Assembly (NCBI RefSeq): GCF_032854445.1
Contig: NC_088295.1
Span: 27,701,385 to 27,765,384 of the forward strand
Direction of reading: 5' to 3'
Source of the DNA: Liolophura sinensis
Lineage: Eukaryota > Mollusca > Polyplacophora > Chitonida > Chitonidae
Length of the DNA stretch: 64,000 nucleotides
Position 1 is the first letter of the stretch; the number at the start of each line of letters is the position of its first letter. Shown here in pieces: positions 23,901-32,697 of the stretch. The notes beneath the pieces were generated by a model. The model was not told the DNA's origin. It saw nothing but the letters and a program-made list of their open reading frames with translations, and searched no databases. The translations under genes and the position numbers were made by a program.

Positions 23901-26126
23901 TAACACTTAAACTAACTGCAAAATCCAATTTATTTCATCGATATCTGTCTATCACTATGAAAAACCACACTGACAACCACACTAGCGCTGCGGCTAGGGA
24001 TTGGCCAAGTTCATAATATCTTCTACAACATGGCTACTTGAGTGAATTGTCCATAAGTGCTATATCTCCAATGCTGAACTTCATCTTCTCAGCTTTCAAA
24101 ACTTTAGAATTTTTTACATATTTTTCTATGATAACTGTGTCCTTTATCATTTTTTCTATGTATATATAGTGGCAGACTTTATGTTCATTTTACAATATAT
24201 TTATTTATTTGATGGGAGTTACATACCTTAATCAAGAATACTTCACTTCTACCATCTGCAGGTTGCAGTCAGATGCAAACACCAGTGGAATATAGAACAC
24301 ATACTTTGTGTTTTACTCAAGAATATTAGGAGAAGTTTACCTGTTGTATCTGCTACATGACCAAGTTTTTGCTTTCATTTTAATAGTAGTATTCTTAAAT
24401 TCTTCTGTTACCAGTTCATTGCAGTCCAGAACATTGATTAACATCTGGATTCCGTCGGCTTTTCTGCGTGGCAGCTCCACTAGTGCTCATCATGTCTACC
24501 AGGTATGTAGAACTCTTTGCTAAGGAACATGATGACACCTCAGAGATGTGAATAAGAATGGAGTTTCAGAATGATTTAATAAGAGAGGAGTATTTACCTT
24601 TGATCACCAGATCTCCATTGGTTCACCAGCTAGGCATTGATTGAGAGGAGTTACAAAAACAATGTATACAAGATTATATCTCGGTACCAAGAAAATGATC
24701 TCAAAATTTGCTTTTTCGTTATACACAGTTCAGTGATATGGTTATATAAAAGATATCCTTGTTCATCTTGCAGGTTTATGTTCGTATTAGAGATGAAGAG
24801 TGGAATGTGTACAGACGCTACAACCAGTTTCGAGACTTCTTCAACTCCTTAAAGAAGAAGCATCCAATCATGAGCAAATTTGATTTTCCTCCCAAAAAAG
24901 CAATAGGCAGTAAGGTAAAGAGTGGCTTTTACTTACTAACTTTCATCTACTGAACGGGTGTGTACGGAAATATTCCATTAAAAATCCAACATTAATGTTG
25001 TATTTCTGTAAATTTATTTTTTTCATGCATAGAAACTGGATTAAATATCAGAGATTCTTGCAGAGAAGTTTCCACATGATTTGAATATAGTACTAATTAT
25101 ATTTGGAGGTTTTTGAAACTTTCCTTTTTTGGTAGGATGCCCGGGTAGTGGAGATGAGACGGAAGATGTTACAAATGTTCCTCCGTAATGTAATCAACTA
25201 TATGATGCAACATGACACAGACCTCACTGTCAATGTCAGCAAGGATAAACTGACAGGAAAATTAGCCTTCTTTGGGTAAGATGTTCTTTAATTTGCAATA
25301 TAAATTACCAATTTAGAAGAATATGTATTAACTGTAGCAAAAAGCAATTCTGTGGGATGAATGAATGAGTGAATGCTTGTGGTTTATGGTCATACTTAGC
25401 AATTTTTCAGTCATATGACGACATTGAGTTGTAAGGTGTGTGTACATATACTGTGTCTTCTTGTGGCAGGGTGAGTCCATGCCACCAAAGCACTTGTGGC
25501 ACTGAAGTATCACACCGAAAACACCAAACATGACACCCTACCCAGTCACATTATACTGACACCAGACTTAGCAGCCATGTTTCCTTGCTCTAACCTCTCA
25601 GTGCCGAGTTCCAAATGAGGCAACAATAAGTACCATTTTTAAAGTCTTTAGTGTGGCCCAACCAGGGGTGGACTTCGAGGTGGACTTTGAGGCAAACACT
25701 CCAACCATTAGACCACCAAAGTGGTCACTATGCTGTGAAAGGGTAAATTATTAGAAAAATTAATACGTTGCCTGTGAGAAATGGTCATGTCTACTGGCAT
25801 CAAGGAGTCAGATTACCTGCCTTGTATTTCTTCCTCGGCCTATGTGTTCTCACTGTTTCCACAGTGTGTTACTCTGAACTGTTATTTTGTGTGTTATTGT
25901 TGTATTTTTGACTGAAACACAACCCCCACACACGAGTGCCTGGCTTAAGTACATAATGCTCATCATAGGTTTATGTCTTTTGCATTATAGAGATGACCCA
26001 AGCAGTGAAGGCAAAAATAAGAAAGGCAAGAAGCAGAAGTCTGGTGGAGGGCGTCATCAGTCTGGCCCAGCTAGCCAGCCTCAGAATGCCCCTGTGTCAG
26101 CCCCTCCCCAGTACACAGGCTTGTGA
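5984..26126 (+). CDS. SNX29: Sorting nexin 29 (RUN, coiled-coil and PX domains), complete, 22 coding exons
   Basis: Exons: 5984-5990, 7950-8014, 9456-9508, 10615-10695, 11102-11178, 11797-11971, 12289-12359, 12681-12830, 13128-13701, 14337-14431, 15493-15580, 16102-16175, 16564-16627, 17337-17465, 17991-18079, 18809-18915, 19804-19920, 22951-22994, 24415-24502, 24774-24914, 25136-25275, 25991-26126. They sum to 2565 nt with every phase consistent, giving 854 aa, close to human SNX29 (about 813). The start ATG is in a 7-nt coding exon (ATGAACG then GTGAGT) that joins in phase to GDDVYLSERHALLTRLLDAV, matching the vertebrate N-terminus. Exons 2-8 encode a RUN domain and exons 13-17 a coiled coil. 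Exons 19-21 encode a PX domain, expected to bind phosphoinositide on endosomal membranes. Exon 9 holds a Lys-rich stretch and IANIVSFGEDDDG, also conserved, then a Ser-rich linker. The intron after exon 11 uses a GC donor. The cargo and cell role of SNX29 are poorly defined. Confidence 0.95.
5991..7949. other. SNX29 intron 1
   Basis: This is a 2-kb AT-rich intron. It contains an exact 79-bp tandem duplication (7267-7424) and a T-run (7631-7650). Nothing else coding was recognised. Confidence 0.6.
7267..7424. repeat. Exact 79-bp tandem duplication
   Basis: Two identical 79-bp units sit at 7267-7345 and 7346-7424. Each begins TTACCTTTTTTTATGTCCC and ends TTAGCTTGTGGAA. The lack of differences suggests a recent duplication, or an assembly artefact. 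It lies in SNX29 intron 1. Confidence 0.9.
8366..8690. repeat. 47-bp minisatellite, about 7 copies
   Basis: The unit contains GTACATGTATGGCAGAATAC and GTAGATGTATATCTGACAGT. It recurs at 47-bp steps (anchor bases 8381, 8428, 8475, 8522, 8569, 8616, 8663) with only a few substitutions. It lies in SNX29 intron 2. The unit has no stop in any minus-strand frame, so long spurious ORFs appear across it. Confidence 0.95.
11202..11262 (-). mobile_element. SINE family A, tail fragment
   Basis: This short piece just downstream of SNX29 exon 5 matches the AAAT-rich tail and adjoining body of the family A SINE (TTTATTTATTTG, then GGTGTTTTACACTGTACGC on the plus strand). The rest is absent or too diverged to see. 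Confidence 0.5.
15043..15390. mobile_element. MITE-like element, 348 bp, with long internal hairpin
   Basis: The ends are inverted repeats: ACTGTAAATGCCTTTTTATT at the left and its complement AATAAAAAGGCATTTACAGT at the right. Inside lies a large hairpin with 46-bp arms at 15066-15111 and 15116-15161, 44 of 46 paired, and a 4-nt loop. No ORF is present, so it would be a non-autonomous DNA transposon. It sits in SNX29 intron 10. The target-site duplication is unclear. Confidence 0.8.
15066..15161. repeat. Near-perfect 46-bp-arm hairpin
   Basis: Arms at 15066-15111 and 15116-15161 differ at two positions and are separated by TATG. In the SNX29 pre-mRNA this would fold into a long double-stranded stem, a possible substrate for Dicer or ADAR. 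No processing is shown here. Confidence 0.85.
16666..16703 (+). repeat. G-rich tract with G-quadruplex potential
   Basis: Six runs of four or more G, separated by one- or two-base spacers (GGGGTTGGGGTTGGGG core), lie on the sense strand of SNX29 intron 13, about 40 bp after the exon 13 donor. The sequence meets the usual pattern for an intramolecular G-quadruplex in DNA and pre-mRNA. Confidence 0.85.
17530..17672 (+). mobile_element. SINE family A, 5'-truncated copy
   Basis: This holds the body and tail of family A in plus orientation (GGTCTGCTAGCAACCTG, GGCCGGTTTCCTCCCACCGC, TAAGTGAAATATTCATGAG), ending in an AAATAAATAT-type tail. It lacks the tRNA-like head and lies in SNX29 intron 14. Confidence 0.75.
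18079..18675. repeat. 95-bp tandem array starting at the SNX29 exon 15 donor, about 6 copies
   Basis: The anchor GAAACTGAAAACATG recurs at 18101, 18196, 18291, 18386, 18481 and 18576, exactly 95 bp apart, with a decayed copy near 18664. The first unit aligns from the authentic exon 15 donor onward. The end of every unit (AGTCAGAAGCAGGTTTAT) resembles the exon end and donor (AGTCTGAAGCAGGTACAC), so each copy carries a look-alike 5' splice site. Confidence 0.9.
19921..22950. other. SNX29 intron 17
   Basis: This 3-kb intron contains one family A SINE (22722-22864). It also carries the motif GGGAGATAACTC near 20926 and a near-copy at 20945. No further exon is needed, because exons 17 and 18 join in phase. 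No other coding or RNA feature was recognised. Confidence 0.5.
22722..22864 (+). mobile_element. SINE family A, 5'-truncated copy with AAAT tail
   Basis: The conserved body (GGCCGGCCGTATGCGGAAAG through TTTCCTCCCACCATAATGC and TAAGTGAAATATTCTTGAG) ends in GATAAATAAATAAATAAATG. The tRNA-like head is missing. It lies in SNX29 intron 17. Confidence 0.85.
23200..24192. mobile_element. TIR element copy 1 (about 1 kb, non-autonomous)
   Basis: The left end reads TATAGTGAACACAAAGTCAG and the right end complements TAAAATGAACATAAAGTCTG, giving imperfect terminal inverted repeats. Much of the interior matches the reverse complement of 34043-35001, including the block around GCAGTCCTGCTCGTCCTCAT. No transposase ORF is visible. 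It lies in SNX29 intron 18. Target-site duplication could not be fixed. Confidence 0.75.
24415..25275 (+). other. SNX29: SNX29 PX-domain exons (19-21)
   Basis: These exons encode about residues 687-809. They contain LINIWIPSAFLRG, HHVYQVYVRIRDEEWNVYRR, the RRYNQF motif (Arg730-Arg731-Tyr732), and FPPKKAIGSK (about 754-763). The arginine-tyrosine pair and the PPKK turn are the usual phosphoinositide-contact features of PX domains. A second AG acceptor 10 nt inside exon 19 would shift the frame, so the first is the one used. Confidence 0.9.
25437..25735 (-). mobile_element. tRNA-derived SINE family B, copy 1
   Basis: It shares about 250 bp with 31015-31275: TGTCTTCTTGTGGCAGGGTG, then GTACCATTTTTAAAG, then CAACCATTAGACC at the end. 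Read on the minus strand, the terminal block looks like a tRNA head (GGTCTAATGGTTGGAG as A box). It lies in SNX29 intron 21. Confidence 0.65.
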
Positions 26127-28075
26127 CACCCTGACAGTATAGAAGAGGTTGGCCAGGGTGAGGACAGGGCATTTGGTTACAAAGGGAGATAAATCCTGTC
26201 TACAACCAGCACAGCTGAATTACATGTAACTTCATTAATTGAACCCTGAGCAGCCATTATGGCTGATATGATAAATACTGCGATGAAGATAACAATATTT
26301 GCAGTATGCAAATAAATTAATTTTAATCAAGAATTATTTTAATTGATAGGGATAATGGGGATCAGGGATTGTCAAAAATTCAGTTCAGTTGAACATAACA
26401 TACCTAAGGCTGATTTTACAAAGCCATTCCTGAAGTCAAAATATAAAATCTCTTCGCAGTCTTAGGTGGCAGCAATTGAAAATTTGGACTCATTTGTTCA
26501 ACATGTTGAGGTCAACAAAATTTGGATTTGTAAACCTGAAAAATAAGCTTTAGGATGGGATTTCCGATTTTTCAAAAGTCAGAAAGGGCTTTGTGGGATC
26601 AGTCCCTGCACAGATAGTCTTGTTTAAGCAGCTTTCATAGACCTATATACAAATTTTAGGTATATTCACACTGATGGAATTTCTGACAAATTTTTTCTTT
26701 GTTCTTCTGAAATATTCTTGAAGTAAAATGTACTAATGCATTGGGAACATAAGGAATGTCGTACCGAAAAGTCAGGAGGATCATTTTACCAGGCACAAAA
26801 TTATGTCAAAGGAATGTAAATAAGGTTAGTATTGAAGAACTTTAATTTTTGGTGGGGATGTGTTAAAATTATTACTGATTGTTAAATGAATTGAAAGAAT
26901 GACGTTTCCAAGGGACCATATGTGTACATGGGTGGTGTAGTAGTTTAGGGTAAACTTACAAATTCTTGGTATTAACATAACTATAATCCATGTGGTATTC
27001 TCTCAGTCAATAACCTGCAGCTGATTTGCTATCATTCTGTTTCAATAAGACTTCCCAGGTTAGATGGTGTGCCCCAATTGCCAGTTATAATCAGTTTGTC
27101 TTATATGCTCCTATTCTTTTGCCAGGCTTGTTAATGTAAACAGCTTCTCTGTCAGTTTAATGAAATTAGAAACGTAACTTACCACTGGGATAAAGACTGG
27201 AGGGATTTGAAGGGTTTTTATTTCTGTACAGAGCCGCCTTTGTGTGCTCGTGAAGGACCAGGACTTGTGAAAGAAAATACTTTTCACATGCGATATTTGG
27301 TCTGCATGCATCATTCATCTTGCAGAAGAGTTTCCTAAATGTAAAATATTTCCAGCTATATCCATTGAAAGGAAAGGCCTTCGTGTTCCTTCAAACTACT
27401 TCCCTGCCAGAAATGGTAGTTATTAATGGCATGTTTCATGTTAAGTAAACGTTTTGTCAGTTCATGTTTTTAAATATTATGCTGATTTTGATTGGCTAAT
27501 CATATTTTACTGTTAACTTTATATCACATTGTTTTTGTCTTGGTGTCTTTTTTCCGGAAGACTTTTAACAAGTCACACACTTTATGTCTATTTAATTGTA
27601 AATTTCCTCAGCAAACCAGATAGACACTGCTGTTAATATAAATGCACATTCCATCCTGCTGCAAATTTGTAACAATTCTATACAGAAAATATTCAGATCT
27701 AGTCATCACTATTTCATGTTTTGTGTTGTGTCATGGTTTGTGAATAGACAAGATTGCTATTATAAGGGATATCACTGGTTACTTTGTGCATCATATAAGT
27801 CCTATTCACAAAAAGCTGGTTACAGTTACTTTTTGTACCATTTTAATTGCTGATATTGGAAGGATGTTGTTCTTAATGAATAGCAAATACACCATGTACT
27901 TGAATAAAAAAAATGATGTCATTATTTGTATTCAGAGTGTGTAGTGAACTTTATGGCATATATGAACTGATTTTATGATGGTGATACTGTGTTGTATATA
28001 TTTGGCTGAAAAATGAATTTGTATATGTTTTGTATTTGTATTTTGTACAAAATAAAGCAAATGCTTGCATCACCA
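26127..28075 (+). other. SNX29 3' UTR (inferred)
   Basis: After the TGA at 26124-26126 there is about 1.9 kb of AT-rich sequence with polyadenylation signals AATAAA at 26311, 27903 and 28051. The last is followed by a T/G-rich stretch, so the longest 3' UTR probably ends near 28075. Use of the earlier signals would give shorter forms. Confidence 0.5.
28051..28056 (+). terminator. Candidate SNX29 polyadenylation signal
   Basis: AATAAA is preceded by TTTTGTACAA and followed by a T/G-rich region (GTTGGTTTTACTG near 28093). It is the most distal good signal before the spacer to JOSD1. Confidence 0.5.
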
Positions 28076-29767
28076 ATGAAGATCTAAATATGTTGGTTTT
28101 ACTGCCTTCTTACAAGTTGATGCTGTGAAAAAAAATTTAACGACTGATGTGATGTATTTTAGCTGTTATGTGTAAAAATGCTAAGTAGTGCAATTGTGGT
28201 TTTTTTTCCTTTTGTCTTCGCTTTTTTGTTATGGCTTTTTTACAGCTTGTCATGCTTGCAAAGAAGTCAGTTGTGCCTTTCAAACATATTTTGAAACCTT
28301 AATAGACTTCATTAAATACAAAAATATATATATAGTCTCAAAACAAAATTTTCATACGAAACATGTTACTTTATATAAATTATATTACAAATATGTACCA
28401 AACTAGGGGTACTGTTGTGGACACATAGAGTTTGATAATAAGATACTTATTGGTATAGGTTTTGATATTACTTGGGTTTGAAACACTTCATTTAAAAGAA
28501 GTCCCTGTGTCTAAATTGCAGGGACCAAAATCTCTTTTCTGGACACCATCAACTATATTTAAAAACAGGAGACTTATCTAATAGATTCAGTCCTTTAAGC
28601 ACAAACTCTGTTTATATCTTATATGTAATTCAAGCATCATATGCACAGGAAAACTTTCCTAGATTTTAAGAATAATCATGCCTGCAGCCTGAACACAGAT
28701 TCTGAAGGGTTATAAATTTATTCATAAACTTCTGAGAACAGACAGATTGAGAAGCTATGCTGACTTTGAACACAGCTGAGCAGCCTGTTGCACACAGCAG
28801 TTTTCTTCTTCAGTGAGAAGATCATAAGTTATGGAAGATGGTTATTGACAGCAGTTTTAGATTTTGAGTTACGGTACAGTAATTCTTCCTTTTCAAGCTG
28901 CGACATTTTGTTTCAGGTTTCAGGACTAGCTATAATCCAATGTGTATTAAATGATTGTTGTCTGTCATCATCATATGTATGAAACAGGCATAACTATTTA
29001 TGTAATGTAATTAAAATAGCAATGTTTTTTGCCCGCCATCGCAAGTTTTGGTGTTTAAATCTGGCCTCTTCACTTTTTTCAACATCTTGATGCCTTTTTT
29101 ATTGTACTGCTCTGTGAATTCCAACATTATATTGACCTAAGGTTATTGAAAACAATTACCTGGTGCAAAATGTATACTCTACAGACTAGCAATACTTGAT
29201 GTGCTATCAGGGACAAATTAGAAAGCTGTGGGTTTTTTTTTTTTTTTTTTTTTGCTTTTTTATTCATGTACCTGTATGTTGAATACCTAAGGTTGCCCAT
29301 TGCTGTAGAAGTCTTGGCTATCAATGGAGAAATAAAATACTCCCAAATCCAAAATTCTATTTTTGTCATGTTTGTGCTCCAGAGGTAAACACTGGATTCA
29401 AAATCAAAGTTTGTGATATTTATTTTTTGTCAAAATTAGCTCACTCGATACGGCTTCATTCAGTGTCCACCTTTCCAAGAGATAGCCTGGCCAAAGATGG
29501 TTTTGAACTAAAACATTGGGGTTGGTGATTCCACCAAAAGTACATATACCATCCTTAGCTGTGGAGTGTCACATTTGTGAAGTGTGTATTTCCTTTGCTT
29601 GTCTGTTTAAAGTGTAATTTGCTGACTTGTGTAACATGCAACTCTAATTGCATGGCATTGTTTCCTTGAGTCATCTTCCCCTACAATTGGGTGCTCAGTT
29701 AAGAAGCCAGTGTTTTTATAGATTTTTGTGTGACCGGGTGTGTTAAGCTGAATTATCGATTCCATTA

Positions 29768-29992
29768 CTGTTTTATGCCGCACTCAAGAATATTTCACTT
29801 ATAAGATGGTGCCCAGCATTATGGTGGGAGGAAACTGGGCAGAACTTGGGGGCAACACTCAACCACCTACAGGTCTCTGGCAGACTTTCCCACATTCATC
29901 CAAAGAGGGAGTCAACATGAGCTGGACCTTTACTCATGGTGACCGCATTGTTGAGAGGCTCATAGGTCTGTGCACTGCACTAGCACACTGAC
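29768..29992 (-). mobile_element. SINE family A, nearly full copy
   Basis: On the plus strand it runs from TTTTATGCCGCACTCAAGAA through CCCAGCATTATGGTGGGAGG and GACCGCATTGTTGAGAGGC to CACTAGCACACTGACCAC, the decayed tRNA-like head. Its transcript direction is therefore minus. The open stretch 29806-29991 is only repeat sequence. Confidence 0.8.
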
Positions 29993-30396
29993 CACAAATG
30001 CCCATTATTGTTGAATTCTTGCACACTATTTAGTGCAAACTGTAACCAACTTATACCACATAGTAATGATATGGTAACCAGTTGGTTCTGATCTGAGTGT
30101 TACTGGGTCATTTTCCCAGGGTGTAACACACTAGTAACTTATTGGTTGTAACTATGTTTTACCAACATGTTCAAAACAAAGCTGTGAACAAGCTTTTACC
30201 AACTGGCAACAAACCAGGTACCAGCTGGATAAGGTCGGTATCATGCCATGTGGAACTGTTCAGTTATCAATTCGATAACTTATTCCTGCAACAAACTTAT
30301 TGGTTATCAACCAGCTTGTTTGAAACTATATCTGAGTAGTACCAAGATGTAACCAGTTTGTACTGCCAGGAAAGCTCCCGCTTAGTGGCTTTGTGT

Positions 30397-30830
30397 GAAA
30401 TTTACCTATGTAATACTACTCCAGTGCCTATGTATGAAATTTACCTGTGTAATACTACTCCAGCACCTACGTGTGAAATTTACCTGTCTAATACTACTCC
30501 AGCGCCTATGTGTGAAATTTACCTGTGTAATACTACTCCAAGCACCTATGTGTGAAATTTACCTGTGTAATACTACTCCAGCACCTATGCGTGAAAATTA
30601 CCTGTGTAATACTACTCCAGCACCTATGCATGAAATTTACCTGTGTAATACTACTCCAGTGCCTGTGTGTGAAATTTACCTGTCTAATACTACTCTAGCG
30701 CCTATGTGTGAGATCTACCTGTCTAATACTACTCCAGCGCCCATGTATGAAATTTACCTGCCTAATACTACTCCAGCGCCTATGTGTGAAATTTACCTCT
30801 GTAATACTACTCCAGCACAGAGAAATCTTC
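30397..30830. repeat. 39-bp minisatellite, about 11 copies
   Basis: The unit GAAATTTACCTGTGTAATAC followed by TACTCCAGCACCTATGTGT recurs every 39 bp, with one 40-bp unit near 30540. Because 39 is a multiple of three, each frame translates to a 13-residue repeat (for example CEIYLCNTTPAPM), and two frames stay open for most of the array. I see no splice, start or promoter evidence for coding. Confidence 0.9.
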
Positions 30831-31014
30831 ATTTATGTTTTATGCCATACTCTCAAGTATTTCACTTTTGATGTCAGGAAGGAGGGGACCAGGCCACAGG
30901 TAACATGACCTAACAACTTAAGCCATGACACCAATACAGCTCACAGTTAATGTATACATTGTACCCGTACTTAAAAAATTTTTTGTCATGTAATGAAGAG
31001 CAGTCATTAGGTGT

Positions 31015-31275
31015 ATGCACATATAATATGTCTTCTTCTTGCGGGGCAAGTCCATGCCAAAGTGCTGTTGCCAATGAAGTGTCATGCTGAAGACACCAGA
31101 AATGAAATCAACCAGTCCTGTTTCTTTGTTCTAACCTGTAAGAGCTGAATGCTAAGTTAGCCAGCAACAGGTACCATTTTTATAAAACCTTTGGTATGAC
31201 CTGACTTGGGTTTGATCCCTGGTCTACTGACTGAGGCAGATGCTTCAACCACTAGACCGCCCCTGAAGCAATCCT
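31015..31275 (-). mobile_element. tRNA-derived SINE family B, copy 2
   Basis: On the minus strand it begins with GGTCTAGTGGTTGAAGC (A box-like) and GGGATCAAACCC (B box-like), as in a tRNA head. The body is shared with 25437-25735. No target-site duplication was identified. Confidence 0.7.
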
Positions 31276-32320
31276 CTCACTGTTTTGACTGCAGCCGCAA
31301 GTCAGGAGGTTTGTCGTATACCTGATAAAGGTTGTTCGTTTACTCGAGGCGATCAAGTTTCCTCCAAACTGGACTGCCATCTTACAAGTGAAAAATTCTC
31401 AAACACCTATGAAACAAAATCAACAGACAGATTAAGGCCATGACTGCTATGCCCAAATGAACAGTTCTAAATAGTTAGTCTGCATCTGTCAGATGGCAAC
31501 ACAGGCGTTAATTTCCGCATATAACAACTGTGACAGAAAAGTCTCTTGGTCATTTAGATTTTAGATTTATTTAGGTTATTAAAAACAATGCCATGAGGTA
31601 ATTCATTTCATAAAACTTGCTGAAAATAAAAAAAAAATGTTCTGACTGATGATTTTCACAACATACATGTACACGCAATGGTCGGGTCATTCACTTTAAT
31701 ACTACCTACCCTCCACAGTAACCTCAATAAAAATAGCTACTCTGCTACATGATATGTTGTACACTGTCTATCAAGGACATCTTGTTACACAAAACAATTT
31801 CATAATATGCCTAAAATACTTGACTTTCAAGTGAATTTTTAAAAAAAATGAACAAATACAGTTTAGCAACCCTCAAGCCCACAGGTCATTACAGAGTGAA
31901 ATTAGTTGTAGATCACTGATCAGTCCTCGTACTCTCTAGAGGGCAAATGTTTCATTCCACATTCTGTGCTTACAAAGCCATTCTACAGCCACATGTACTG
32001 CACATGTATAATGTTTGTTTCGTTCTGTTCTCCACAGAATTCCTTGAGAAATTCTCACATTGCAGCAGCATATTTATCTGTCACCATCACTGCACAAGTT
32101 TGCACATTCAAACTTGGCTCAGATTTCTTCCATGTAAACTCACCTATGCAGCTGACTTTATGAATTCCAAGCTCATTCTAAACTTTAGCTCAAACATGAG
32201 TTTTGCTACTGTCAGTGATAGTTTATTAAAAGACTAGTCTTCAGAAAAGAAAACACCAAAATCCTCACAACCTTAATTCTTCTAATAAAGACAATCTAAT
32301 AAAAAATCCGATCCATAACA

Positions 32321-32326
32321 TTTATT
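32321..32326 (-). terminator. Candidate JOSD1 polyadenylation signal
   Basis: TTTATT on the plus strand gives AATAAA on the minus strand, about 370 nt after the JOSD1 stop codon. It is followed in transcript direction by a T/G-rich stretch. Confidence 0.4.
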
Positions 32327-32697
32327 TCCTGACAAGCAATACTAATATCGAATAAGTCTTTAACTTGCATCCTGGTTCGTTCAATGTATGGAGGGACTGT
32401 TTAGGTGAAAGTGAATATTTGGTGCAAAACAACTCTGCACATATCTGACTAGTCAATTTGCTGTGGGTTTTCCTTGCAAAACAGAGAATAAAATCAACAC
32501 AATGAGTCCATTTCAACATACATAAATACATGATCTACATGTAATTTCAATGAACACTGAACTGAGCATCTGCACCATGTTACATGTATAGTTAAATACA
32601 TGTAATGTTACGCATGAGCAAATCTGTAAGGAAATGAGTCATGATTACTATCAACTGAGGTGCCCACATTTCCATGATCAATGTGGACGCATCTTCT

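Larger units (their letters stand above)
28080..32300. other. Spacer between SNX29 and JOSD1 (tail-to-tail)
   Basis: No gene was recognised. The spacer holds a T-run (29231-29253), a family A SINE (29768-29992) and a palindrome-rich stretch (30040-30360). These are followed by a 39-bp minisatellite (30397-30830), a SINE fragment (30822-30866) and a family B SINE (31015-31275). Confidence 0.6.

Noticed and set aside
30395-30871. 158-aa open frame as a repetitive-peptide gene
   Set aside because: It coincides with the 39-bp minisatellite, has a frame switch, and shows no promoter, splice or signal-peptide evidence. Kept only as a finding.
31947-32237. 96-aa plus-strand open frame
   Set aside because: It lies just beyond the inferred JOSD1 3' end on the other strand, without similarity or gene signals.
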